DNA from: Candidatus Portnoybacteria bacterium CG_4_9_14_3_um_filter_43_11
GTDB taxonomy: Bacteria; Patescibacteriota; Minisyncoccia; Portnoybacterales; UBA2143
NCBI GenBank assembly: GCA_002791035.1
Contig: PFWG01000042.1
Coordinates: 1-5,382 of the forward strand
Reading direction: 5' to 3'
Length of the DNA: 5,382 bases
The position numbers and the translations under genes were made by a program. Below are positions 1 to 5,382 of this stretch, in pieces; the first letter of the stretch is position 1; the number at the start of each line of letters is the position of its first letter. The notes below the pieces were generated by a model, which was not told where the DNA came from, made no database searches, and saw only the letters and a list, made by a program, of their open reading frames with translations.

Positions 1-405
1 GATGTATTCAATGGCGGCGGCAATCGGCGGGATGCCGCAGCCGCCGGTGACCAGCACCAAATCCTTGCCTTCAATAAAATCCATTGGAAAGCCATTGCCA
101 TAAGGGCCGCGCAAAAATATTCCATCGCCTTCTTTTGCCCGATGGAACGCCTCGGTCAGTGTGCCGACTCGCCGGACAACAATATCCAGATATGAATCGT
201 TATACGGCGAAGAGGCCGGTCCAAAGGGCGCTTCGCCATAGCCGAAAATGCCGGCTAAGACGAACTGGCCCGGATTAAAAATCAAGCCCTGTTTGTTTTT
301 TAGAAATTTGCCCTTCTCTCTGACTAAACGAAAAAGTTTGACATTGTCGGAATGCTTCTCAATCTTTTTTATTTTGACTTTGAACGGCTGATAAATATTG
401 GTCAT
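1..405 (-). CDS. hydG: Sulfhydrogenase-type gamma subunit, FAD/NAD(P)H-binding oxidoreductase (HydG-like), 3' end missing
   Basis: The first 135 residues of a ferredoxin-NADP reductase-superfamily protein are visible; the reading frame runs off the window at position 1, so roughly half of a usual ~270-290 residue protein is missing. Seen: a flavin-domain beta barrel with NPGQFV (residues 44-49), GEAP (57-60) and SSPY (65-68) in the FAD-contact region, then RGPYGNGFP (99-107), which is characteristic of the HydG/AsrB branch, then the nucleotide-binding start TGGCGIPP (120-127). The family passes electrons between NAD(P)H and the Fe-S subunit of cytoplasmic group 3b [NiFe] hydrogenases. The ATG at 405 overlaps the hydB stop as ATGA, with no strong Shine-Dalgarno, so translational coupling is likely. 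The main alternative is AsrB of anaerobic sulfite reductase; the missing downstream genes would decide. Confident about the family, less so about the exact complex. Confidence 0.85.
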   Translation of the reverse strand, partial: MTNIYQPFKVKIKKIEKHSDNVKLFRLVREKGKFLKNKQGLIFNPGQFVLAGIFGYGEAPFGPASSPYNDSYLDIVVRRVGTLTEAFHRAKEGDGIFLRGPYGNGFPMDFIEGKDLVLVTGGCGIPPIAAAIEYI

Positions 406-1319
406 TTCTTTTTGTAATCTCCGACGATTTCCAATAAAACCTTTTCAATACTGATGCCGGCCGGACAATATCTGGCGCACTGTCCACAGGCAACGCACTG
501 CGTTCGGCCGTATTCTTTGTACGCCCGAACAAACTTGTGATAAAACCAGTTATAATACCTCTCCTTGATACTTTTGTGAAAATTATGCCCGCCGGCCACC
601 TGGGCGAATCTGGGCAAAGTGCAGGCGTCCCATTGCCGGCAACGGACGCATTTCTCCCCGTCCAAATCAACTCTGTCCTCAATTGAAAAGCAATGGCAAA
701 TTGGACAAACATAGGTGCAAATCCCGCAGCCCAAACATTTTTTGCCCAACTCGTCCCAGATTTTATGCTTGGTCTGCCATGACCAAGCCACCGCTTCCGA
801 AAGCAATTCCGGATCTAAAAGCAATTCTTTGAGCGGCTTTGATTCAGGCAGATATTTTTTAATCTTCGGCTTCTCTATCTCCTTAAAAAAATCTTTTTTA
901 ATCAACTTTTTCCCTTGGGCGGTTAAAATCAGCGCCCGATACTGCTCTTTGTTTATCTTTTCCAAAATCAGGTCTCCGCCCGACGCCGCCTCAACCGACT
1001 GGTCAACAATGCCGACTAAGACCGACTGGTCCCTTTTCTGCCAGTAATACCAGTCTGGCCGGGGAGTTTTCATAATTTCGTCCAATTGCGTCATCGCTTC
1101 CAATTCGCCCAAATGCGAACAGACCAATAGAAGTTTTTCCCTTTTTTCCGGAACGGACAACTTGCCGCTGATTTTATTAAAAATAAAAATATCTTCCTTT
1201 GGCGGGAAAAAATACTGCTTGGCCGGCAAGACCATTTTTTTTGTCTCAATAATAATAAAATTCTTTTTCAATCCAGCCAGCCAGCCCTTTATTTGGTTTT
1301 TCTCTATAATCAAGGACAT
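402..1319 (-). CDS. hydB: HydB-like iron-sulfur subunit of group 3b hydrogenase/sulfhydrogenase (4Fe-4S dicluster)
   Basis: About 305 residues, somewhat shorter than the archaeal HydB (~370). Numbering from the TTG at 1322: the first cluster motif is C196-x2-C199-x2-C202-x3-C206-P, followed by C209 and C211; the second is C276-x2-C279-x2-C282-x3-C286-P. Between them lies the family's W-D-x-C segment (WDAC, C234) and AGGHNF (243-248) leading into the HKF (262-264) segment. An additional pair, C225/C228, sits just before WDAC. The N-terminal half lacks cysteine clusters and resembles the uncharacterised N-terminal domain of this family. Role in the family: relays electrons between the FAD/NAD(P)H subunit (next gene) and the hydrogenase small subunit. 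The start is ambiguous: TTG at 1322 or ATG at 1319; I chose ATG. No Shine-Dalgarno is seen, and the -10 is so close that the leader would be only ~10 bases. AsrA of sulfite reductase is the alternative. Confidence 0.85.
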   Translation of the reverse strand: MSLIIEKNQIKGWLAGLKKNFIIIETKKMVLPAKQYFFPPKEDIFIFNKISGKLSVPEKREKLLLVCSHLGELEAMTQLDEIMKTPRPDWYYWQKRDQSVLVGIVDQSVEAASGGDLILEKINKEQYRALILTAQGKKLIKKDFFKEIEKPKIKKYLPESKPLKELLLDPELLSEAVAWSWQTKHKIWDELGKKCLGCGICTYVCPICHCFSIEDRVDLDGEKCVRCRQWDACTLPRFAQVAGGHNFHKSIKERYYNWFYHKFVRAYKEYGRTQCVACGQCARYCPAGISIEKVLLEIVGDYKKK

Positions 1320-1335
1320 CAAGTGTATAATATTA

Positions 1336-1344
1336 ATTATAACA
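1336..1344 (-). promoter_or_regulatory. Extended -10 promoter for the hydB-hydG operon
   Basis: Read on the minus strand, TGTTATAAT occupies 1344-1336: a perfect TATAAT preceded by TGn (extended -10). The bases 17 upstream (TTTTCG) are a poor -35, which extended -10 promoters can tolerate. Transcription would begin near 1329, only ~10 bases before the ATG at 1319, implying a nearly leaderless mRNA. A second TATAAT at 1354-1349 has no convincing -35. It follows directly after the terminator of the upstream unit. Inference from consensus only. Confidence 0.5.
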
Positions 1345-1350
1345 CTAAAT

Positions 1351-1392
1351 TATAAAAACGAAAATCCCGGCGCTATTTTAGCTACCGGGATT
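1351..1392 (-). terminator. Rho-independent terminator after the dsbA/nuclease unit
   Basis: An 8-bp perfect stem pairs 1385-1392 with 1363-1370 (AATCCCGG / CCGGGATT), with a possible inner 4-bp stem (1379-1382 with 1372-1375) in the loop. On the minus strand it is followed by a T-rich tract (TTCGTTTTTATA, 1362-1351). It begins 8 bases after the stop of the gene ending at 1400, so it closes that unit and insulates it from hydB. On the plus strand no comparable T run follows. Confidence 0.85.
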
Positions 1393-1399
1393 AACAAAC

Positions 1400-1849
1400 T
1401 CATGGCATCCTGATCAGTCCCGCCTCAATTTTTCTCATCAAACTAAGGCAGGTATCCCTTTTTTCGACTGTGATCACAAGGATATTTTCACCCCTGTGAT
1501 TTTCAGCGTACTTCTTAGCCAAGATCAAGGAACTTTTAACCTGGACGGGAACAAATTTCTGTATAGCACCGGATACAACGACAAGAAGAAAATCCCATCC
1601 TATGTTGTCCAGTTTTTGAATGGCGGAGGTGTTAATAAATCTCGTCACCCGGCTTTTAGGATTATTCTTCAACTGATACAGGGCTTCGCAAACCCTTTCT
1701 TCCGAAGATAATCCCTTTAAGAGGCGTTTTTGTTTTTTTCTTTTTATTTTCAAAAATCTACCCATTCCGCCCATTTTGTCGTAAATAACCGGAAGCCACC
1801 TCATGTATTCCGGCAGAACGTTTTTCTCAAGAACTTTTCTAGTTTTCAC
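1400..1849 (-). CDS. Small protein with probable PD-(D/E)XK nuclease core, function unknown
   Basis: I do not recognise a named family. The protein is 149 residues from the chosen GTG start. The first ~45 residues are very basic (KIKRKKQKR-type run), suitable for nucleic-acid binding. Then comes a helix beginning SSEERV (E50/E51), a strand with RFINTS, and a segment GWDFLLVVV (D86) followed after a turn by VPVQVKSS (Q103, K105). The order E-helix, D, then (E/Q)xK on the next strand is the arrangement of PD-(D/E)XK nucleases, including Holliday-junction-resolvase-like folds; Q in place of E occurs in some subfamilies. The rest looks alpha/beta. It lies 34 bases behind dsbA and shares its terminator, so the two are probably co-transcribed; no functional link to a thiol oxidase is evident. 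The nuclease call is inference from motif spacing. Confidence 0.6.
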   Translation of the reverse strand: MKTRKVLEKNVLPEYMRWLPVIYDKMGGMGRFLKIKRKKQKRLLKGLSSEERVCEALYQLKNNPKSRVTRFINTSAIQKLDNIGWDFLLVVVSGAIQKFVPVQVKSSLILAKKYAENHRGENILVITVEKRDTCLSLMRKIEAGLIRMP

Positions 1850-1856
1850 CCCAACC

Positions 1857-1864
1857 ACCTCCTT
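1857..1864 (-). promoter_or_regulatory. Strong ribosome binding site that fixes the start of the nuclease-like gene
   Basis: The minus strand reads AAGGAGGT from 1864 to 1857, a full-length Shine-Dalgarno. It is followed by a 7-base spacer and then GTG at 1849. The frame could formally start at a GTG at 1858, but that codon lies inside the Shine-Dalgarno itself, so the 1849 start is preferred (149 rather than 152 residues). Confidence 0.85.
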
Positions 1865-1883
1865 TTAAAAAATTTTGAGAGAA

Positions 1884-2579
1884 CTATTGAATTGAATACT
1901 TCTCAATGACTGATTCAAAAACATCCAATGGCTGGTTGCCGACAATTTTTTCGCCATTGATGAAAAATGTCGGCGTGCCGGCGACGCCGTCCGCGTCGGC
2001 CTTGTTAAACCAATCCTTTATCTGGTCGTCGTATCTGTTATCGCCATGACAGGCATTAAATATTTCTTGATTCAACCCCAATTTTCCAACGATGGATTTA
2101 ACATCGTCAACCGAGTCCAAATCCTGAATATGGCTAAAAAGATATTCGTTAAATTCATAAAAAGAATCTTGTTCGTTGGCGCAGAGGACAGCGGCGCTTA
2201 ATTCCACCGGGGAAACCAACCGAGGAATTATTTTTAATTTGCCGGTCTGGACATATTTTTCAATCAAGGTCGGCAGGTTATTCAAATGAAAGTTGACGCA
2301 ATGGCCGCAGAGATAGCTGGAATACTCAACCATTGTTACCGGCGCCTCTGGACTGCCTAAAATAATATCGCCATTTGCTTCGGATGCCGCCACCTTAATC
2401 CCGTTAGCACTATTATCCTCGTTTGACTGCCCGGTGTTTTCGTCTTGTTCACCGTTTTGATCGATAATAGAAGCTGTCTGACTGTTATCCACCTTGCTCC
2501 TGCTCCAATCACCATACCAAAACATCCCCGCTAAAGCGGCGACAGCGATTAAGCCCAAAATATATGTTTTTGCTTTCAT
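1884..2579 (-). CDS. Membrane-anchored DsbA-family thiol:disulfide oxidoreductase (thioredoxin fold)
   Basis: 231 residues. Residues 1-3 (MKA) plus K4 and a hydrophobic stretch (~6-22) form an uncleaved anchor or signal peptide. Residues ~25-62 form a low-complexity linker rich in N, D, E, S and Q. The thioredoxin-like domain starts around 70: GSPEAPVTMVEYSSYLCGHC places the redox motif C91-G-H-C94, and the cis-proline loop is GVAGTPTFFING with P203. Two further cysteines, C133 and C177, lie in the inserted helical domain and could form a structural disulfide, as in BdbD/DsbA-like proteins. It would act outside the cytoplasmic membrane, introducing or shuffling disulfides in exported proteins. 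No DsbB/VKOR partner is in the window. The ATG at 2579 has AAGGGG (2593-2588) 8 bases upstream and its own promoter. Family assignment is firm; oxidase versus isomerase direction is not determined. Confidence 0.93.
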   Translation of the reverse strand: MKAKTYILGLIAVAALAGMFWYGDWSRSKVDNSQTASIIDQNGEQDENTGQSNEDNSANGIKVAASEANGDIILGSPEAPVTMVEYSSYLCGHCVNFHLNNLPTLIEKYVQTGKLKIIPRLVSPVELSAAVLCANEQDSFYEFNEYLFSHIQDLDSVDDVKSIVGKLGLNQEIFNACHGDNRYDDQIKDWFNKADADGVAGTPTFFINGEKIVGNQPLDVFESVIEKYSIQ

Positions 2580-2606
2580 GATATTTGCCCCTTATTAATT
2601 CTTGTT

Positions 2607-2635
2607 ATTATATCACCGATTTCTTTAAAATACAA
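2607..2635 (-). promoter_or_regulatory. Sigma-70-type promoter for the dsbA/nuclease unit
   Basis: On the minus strand TTGTAT (2635-2630), a 17-base spacer and a perfect TATAAT (2612-2607), preceded by TGA (extended -10, TGn). The -10 overlaps the TAA stop of the upstream RNase HII-MGMT gene (2610-2608). Predicted transcription start is near 2600, giving a ~20-base leader that holds the AAGGGG ribosome binding site (2593-2588). No terminator hairpin precedes it, so read-through from upstream is also possible. Confidence 0.65.
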
Positions 2636-4545
2636 CACTCTTTTTTTAATTCCTCTATTTTTATTGCCGTTCCTCGGGCAAAACCGCCGACTTGGCCGTC
2701 AGAACGAACTACCCGATGGCAAGGCACCCAACCATATGGATTTTTATTTAAAACATTGCCAACGGCGCGATAAGCTCTCGGCGCGCCGATTCTTTCCGCC
2801 ACTTCTTTATATGTCGCCGTTTGCCCTTTGGGAATCCGGCTAACGACATAATACACTTTGTCTCTAAATGCCAGATTGTCAAAAACCGGCCGAAAACTTT
2901 TCCGGTGGATTTCCGACGGCCCGTATTTCTCCAGCGCCGCCAAATGATACTTGGTCCCGTAGCCCTTGTGCCGTCCAAAACCATACGGCGGATATTTGCG
3001 GTCCATCCTTTCCATCAGCCGGTCGCGGCTGACTTTGGCGATAATAGACGCTAAAGACAGCAGAAAAATCTTTTGGTCGCCGCCGACAATCGGACTCTGC
3101 CCTATTTTCAGCCGGGGAATGGTTTGATTGCCATCCAGAAACAAAAAAGCCGGCGAAAGAGCCAATTTTTTCAAAGACCTTTTCCAAGCTAAAAGAGTCG
3201 CCTGCCAGATATTAATTCGGTCAATGACTGTAGGATAAATATGGCTGACGCGCCATTCAATGGCAGGATTGTCTTTGACCCGTTTGAAAATTTCTTCCCT
3301 TTGTTTGGCCGAAAGCAATTTTGAATCTTTAACTCCCTTGATTTTGACTTCTTTTTTGAGAGCTACCACCGCCGCTGTCACCGGTCCGGCCAAACTATTA
3401 CCTGTAAAATATCCCGTCCCATTTCTTCTAACGTAAAAATTATGATATTGAGAAAGCTGAAGACAAAAAACCTTTCCTTTGTAAAATATCTTACTTCTAT
3501 GTAAAAACTTTACATGAGCTTTATTATTTCTACGTAAGCGAATCTCAAAACAAGGAACTTTATTTTCTTTTTTTATTAATCTTCCTTCTATAAAACTATC
3601 CTTTAATGTCCTCGTAACTGTATGATATGTCCATCCTGCCTTTAATAAAATTTCTTCGAAATCATCCTTTAGTTTGTCGGAAGTCGTATAATATGTACAA
3701 ATTTCTTTTCTATTTTTGCCAGTATAACAACTTCCATCGCCCAATATCATCCAATCTATAAGAATATTTAAAAATTCTGGAGGCAAATCTTTAATATTTT
3801 TAGGTATAAATTTATCATAACATATCCCAAACTGCTTTAGATATTCGTATAATTGTTTACTATAACATTTAAAACCGGTTTTAAACCTACTAAACCTGAA
3901 TGGAAGTTTTTTAAGTAAATAATAAATTTTTTTATATCTACTTTGAGATGCATTCTCATATTGAGAAATAGTTATCCTATAAGATCCCTTTTTCTCATCG
4001 TAGTAAACAGAGCCCTCCGACAGAAATATCCCTAAAAAAGAAACCCATAGTTTCATATCTATAAGCTTTCTTTTATTTTTATCTGTCTTGGATAAATTAA
4101 AACTTTTATTGTCTACTCCTCCCCATTTCCCCCCTCGCGGTAAAAAATCATTGGCGTTTATCTCGGTGACTATTTTTCTTTCTTTTCTCGATTTATATCC
4201 AATCAACTTCAATTTATTATTATCTTCTTTATCTCTTTTAAAAACCCTTCTTAGGACAGTAAAATGATGATCGGGAGTTACAACTATATCTATCCCTCGA
4301 TTTTTTAACTCTATAAGATTACCCTCAAAATCTTTTTCTATAATTTTTCCTATTTTCTGCCATTTTATATGACCATTACTAGTATAAGATAATACTTTGT
4401 CTTTTAAGGTAATCTTACTATAAAACTTCCAACCATTGTTAGTTAATACTTCAGCGTCAATCCTTTCGCATCCCCGCCCAACTTCGTCTATGCCGGCAAC
4501 AACCGGATACTTTTTAAAAACTTGTTTTTCCCGATAGGAAAACAT
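2608..4545 (-). CDS. rnhB: Ribonuclease HII split by an intein and fused to a C-terminal MGMT-family domain
   Basis: 645 residues in one uninterrupted frame. RNase HII comprises residues 1-25 plus 384-~556; joined this is ~197 residues, matching the ~198 of E. coli RNase HII. Active-site acids by motif: D20 and E21 (GIDEVGRG), D471 (FLDGN) and D490 (GGD), with KDSKLLS (406-412), SLASIIAKVSRD, and GYGTKYH / HRKSFRPV near the end. The enzyme cuts 5' of ribonucleotides in DNA-RNA hybrids and starts ribonucleotide excision repair. Residues 26-383 are an intein inserted between G25 and S384 (separate entry). From ~562 an O6-alkylguanine alkyltransferase domain follows (separate entry). The gene begins 2 bases after the dehydrogenase stop with only a weak distant GGAAG, suggesting translational coupling. 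Spliced product: ~287 residues. RNase HII and intein identities are very firm. Confidence 0.95.
   Translation of the reverse strand: MFSYREKQVFKKYPVVAGIDEVGRGCERIDAEVLTNNGWKFYSKITLKDKVLSYTSNGHIKWQKIGKIIEKDFEGNLIELKNRGIDIVVTPDHHFTVLRRVFKRDKEDNNKLKLIGYKSRKERKIVTEINANDFLPRGGKWGGVDNKSFNLSKTDKNKRKLIDMKLWVSFLGIFLSEGSVYYDEKKGSYRITISQYENASQSRYKKIYYLLKKLPFRFSRFKTGFKCYSKQLYEYLKQFGICYDKFIPKNIKDLPPEFLNILIDWMILGDGSCYTGKNRKEICTYYTTSDKLKDDFEEILLKAGWTYHTVTRTLKDSFIEGRLIKKENKVPCFEIRLRRNNKAHVKFLHRSKIFYKGKVFCLQLSQYHNFYVRRNGTGYFTGNSLAGPVTAAVVALKKEVKIKGVKDSKLLSAKQREEIFKRVKDNPAIEWRVSHIYPTVIDRINIWQATLLAWKRSLKKLALSPAFLFLDGNQTIPRLKIGQSPIVGGDQKIFLLSLASIIAKVSRDRLMERMDRKYPPYGFGRHKGYGTKYHLAALEKYGPSEIHRKSFRPVFDNLAFRDKVYYVVSRIPKGQTATYKEVAERIGAPRAYRAVGNVLNKNPYGWVPCHRVVRSDGQVGGFARGTAIKIEELKKECCILKKSVI
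2611..2862 (-). other. MGMT/Ogt-type DNA-binding and methyl-acceptor domain at the C-terminus of RNase HII
   Basis: Residues ~562-645 match the C-terminal domain of O6-methylguanine-DNA methyltransferase: RDKVYYVVSRIPKGQTATYK, then the winged-helix part with AYRAVGNVLNKNP (R593 as the likely arginine finger, N602) and the acceptor loop VPCHRVVRSDGQVGGFARG. C609 in PCHR is the methyl-accepting cysteine, so this is not an alkyltransferase-like (ATL) protein, which has another residue, usually Trp, there. The N-terminal RNase H-like domain of full MGMT is absent, as in short MGMT-family proteins. I see no ATG with a ribosome binding site at the domain boundary, and the frame is continuous with RNase HII, so a true fusion is likely. 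The last ten residues include a CC pair and a lysine-rich tail. Whether it transfers alkyl groups is not shown. Confidence 0.88.
3397..4470 (-). mobile_element. Intein with LAGLIDADG homing endonuclease inserted in the RNase HII active-site motif
   Basis: 358 residues (26-383 of the precursor). Splicing blocks: Cys26 with DAEVLTNNGWK (block A); VVTPDHHFTV with T90 and H93 (block B TxxH); VFCLQLSQYHNFYV with C361 and H368 (block F); GYFTGN ending in Asn383 (block G), followed by Ser384 as the +1 nucleophile. This is a class 1 layout, but the penultimate residue is Gly382 rather than the usual His. Between blocks B and F are two LAGLIDADG motifs: FLGIFLSEG (170-178, acidic E177) and WMILGDG (265-271, acidic D270), 93 residues apart. 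Both catalytic acids remain, so the endonuclease may be active. Excision joins GIDEVGRG to SLAGP. Base composition is strikingly AT-rich: the 60 bases from 3901 hold 12 G/C, against 31 in the 60 bases from 2941 in the host domain, indicating separate origin. Confidence 0.95.
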
Positions 4546-4547
4546 AA

Positions 4548-5382
4548 CTATTTTAATTCTTCCACTAGATTGGGCGGCGTTTGTCCTTCCAGCGCCGTGA
4601 TAATATTTTGAGCGGCCATCATGGCCATTTTATCCCGGGTTTCTTTGGTCGCTGAAGCGATATGAGGAGTTAAAACAACATTATCCAACTCTGCCAGTCC
4701 CGGGGTCAGCTTTGGCTCATTTTCATAAACATCCAAGGCCGCGCCAGCGATGGTCTTTCCTTTAAGCGCTTCCACCAGCGCCTGCTCGTCAATTACCGGT
4801 CCGCGGGAGGTATTGATTAAATAGGCCGTCGGCTTGAGCAGCGCCAGCCGTTCGGCGTTAATCAGATGTTTAGTGGCGTCGGTTAGAGCGGTATGCAAGC
4901 TGATAAAGTCCGCTTCTTTGAGCAAGTCGTCTATTTCGCGGTACTCCGCTTTTATTTTCTCCTCTATCTCCGGGTTGCGGTTGATGTCAAAGTAAAGAAT
5001 CTTCATCCTGAATCCACGGTGCATTCTTTCCGCCACCGATGAGCCAATTCGGCCGAAACCGATAATCCCCAGCGTCTTGCCAAAAATATCCCCGCCCAAA
5101 AAGAGCTCCGGTCCCCAGGCCTTATATTTTCCGGCGCGGGTATATTGGTCGGCGGCAACGATTTTCTGCGTCGCGGCGAAAAGAAGTCCGACGGTATGGT
5201 CGGCGACGGCGTCGGTTAAAACATCTGGCGTGTTGGTAACTAAGATGTTTTTTTCTTTGGCGGCTTTGACATCAATATTATTATAGCCGACGGCGTAATT
5301 GGCGATTATCTTTAACTGCTTACCGGCGGCCCCCATCGCCTTGCCGTCAATCGTCTCGGTCAAAACCGATAAAATCGCGTTA
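4548..5382 (-). CDS. D-2-hydroxyacid dehydrogenase (glyoxylate/hydroxypyruvate reductase, D-glycerate dehydrogenase type), 5' end missing
   Basis: 277 complete codons are present; the frame stays open to 5382, so ~40-50 N-terminal residues of a usual ~320 are outside. A TTG at 5363 could look like a start, but homologous residues continue upstream of it (AILSVLTETIDG), so the gene is truncated rather than short. Numbering from the codon at 5381: substrate loop NYAVGYNNID (28-37), Rossmann motif GFGRIG (108-113), D132 at the end of the next strand (LYFDINRN), then the catalytic trio R193 (NTSRGPV), E222 (ENEP) and H240 (LTPHIASAT). D132 suggests preference for NAD(H) over NADP(H). It interconverts 2-keto acids such as glyoxylate or hydroxypyruvate with D-hydroxy acids in the cytosol. 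It is followed after 2 bases by the RNase HII gene. Exact substrate is not resolvable; D-lactate dehydrogenase-like activity is possible. Confidence 0.93.
   Translation of the reverse strand, partial: NAILSVLTETIDGKAMGAAGKQLKIIANYAVGYNNIDVKAAKEKNILVTNTPDVLTDAVADHTVGLLFAATQKIVAADQYTRAGKYKAWGPELFLGGDIFGKTLGIIGFGRIGSSVAERMHRGFRMKILYFDINRNPEIEEKIKAEYREIDDLLKEADFISLHTALTDATKHLINAERLALLKPTAYLINTSRGPVIDEQALVEALKGKTIAGAALDVYENEPKLTPGLAELDNVVLTPHIASATKETRDKMAMMAAQNIITALEGQTPPNLVEELK

Noticed and set aside
84..278. Plus-strand reading frame of 64 codons
   Set aside because: It lies antisense to the hydG-like gene and has no recognisable motif or ribosome binding site.
402..404. UGA recoded as glycine (as in some CPR lineages)
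   Set aside because: TGA ends hydB at the expected length directly at the ATG of the next gene, so it is a true stop.
715..1047. Plus-strand reading frame of 110 codons
   Set aside because: Antisense to hydB, whose cysteine motifs make the minus-strand gene certain; the plus-strand product has low-complexity composition.
1862..1880. AAAATTTT-rich palindrome between dsbA and the nuclease-like gene as a terminator
   Set aside because: The only pairing is a short A/T palindrome without a GC stem, and it runs into the ribosome binding site of the next gene.
2879..3187. Minus-strand reading frame of 102 codons in another phase
   Set aside because: Fully inside the RNase HII C-terminal extein with its conserved motifs in the main frame; a shadow frame.
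3397..4470. The insert as a group I/II intron or a separate endonuclease gene
   Set aside because: The frame is open across both junctions, starts with Cys, ends with Asn before Ser, and has splicing blocks A, B, F and G, so it is removed at protein level.
4548..5363. Dehydrogenase as a complete 271-residue gene starting at TTG 5363
   Set aside because: Family-like sequence continues upstream in frame to the window edge and the protein would lack part of its substrate domain; it is truncated by the window.

Overview
The window is a compact stretch of bacterial DNA in which every convincing gene lies on the minus strand; it therefore reads from position 5382 down to position 1. Intergenic gaps are tiny (2, about 28, about 34 and about 77 bases) and one gene pair overlaps as ATGA. 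No gene-free stretch exceeds 300 bases. I see no tRNA, rRNA, CRISPR array or insertion sequence. The gene set suits a small-genome anaerobe or fermenter of the Candidate Phyla Radiation (Patescibacteria/Parcubacteria-like): sulfhydrogenase-type HydB/HydG subunits, a short RNase HII and a short MGMT-family domain. This placement is inference; no marker gene is present. UGA acts as an ordinary stop (hydB ends in TGA), which argues against the UGA-recoding CPR lineages.

Layout in transcription order. (1) 5382-4548: 5'-truncated D-2-hydroxyacid dehydrogenase of the glyoxylate reductase/D-glycerate dehydrogenase type. (2) 4545-2608: a 645-residue composite protein starting 2 bases later. It is RNase HII interrupted inside its active-site motif (GIDEVGRG / SLAGP) by a 358-residue intein with a LAGLIDADG homing endonuclease, and it runs in frame into a C-terminal MGMT (Ogt-type) domain with the PCHR methyl-acceptor motif. 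(3) 2579-1884: membrane-anchored DsbA-family thiol oxidoreductase with its own promoter, whose -10 overlaps the stop codon of the preceding gene. (4) 1849-1400: small unrecognised protein with a probable PD-(D/E)XK nuclease core, followed by a clear intrinsic terminator. (5) 1319-402: HydB-like iron-sulfur subunit, starting a new operon from an extended -10 promoter. (6) 405-1: N-terminal part of the HydG-like FAD/NAD(P)H-binding subunit, translationally coupled to hydB; the catalytic hydrogenase subunits would be expected beyond position 1.

Thus there are three transcriptional blocks. One carries central metabolism plus nucleic-acid repair (dehydrogenase, RNase HII-intein-MGMT). The second is a DsbA/nuclease bicistron bounded by a promoter and a terminator. 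The third is a hydrogenase electron-transfer operon. The most unusual item is the intein-split RNase HII fused to an alkyltransferase domain: the intein is visibly more AT-rich than the gene around it, retains both acidic LAGLIDADG residues, and sits where it must be removed for RNase HII to be active.
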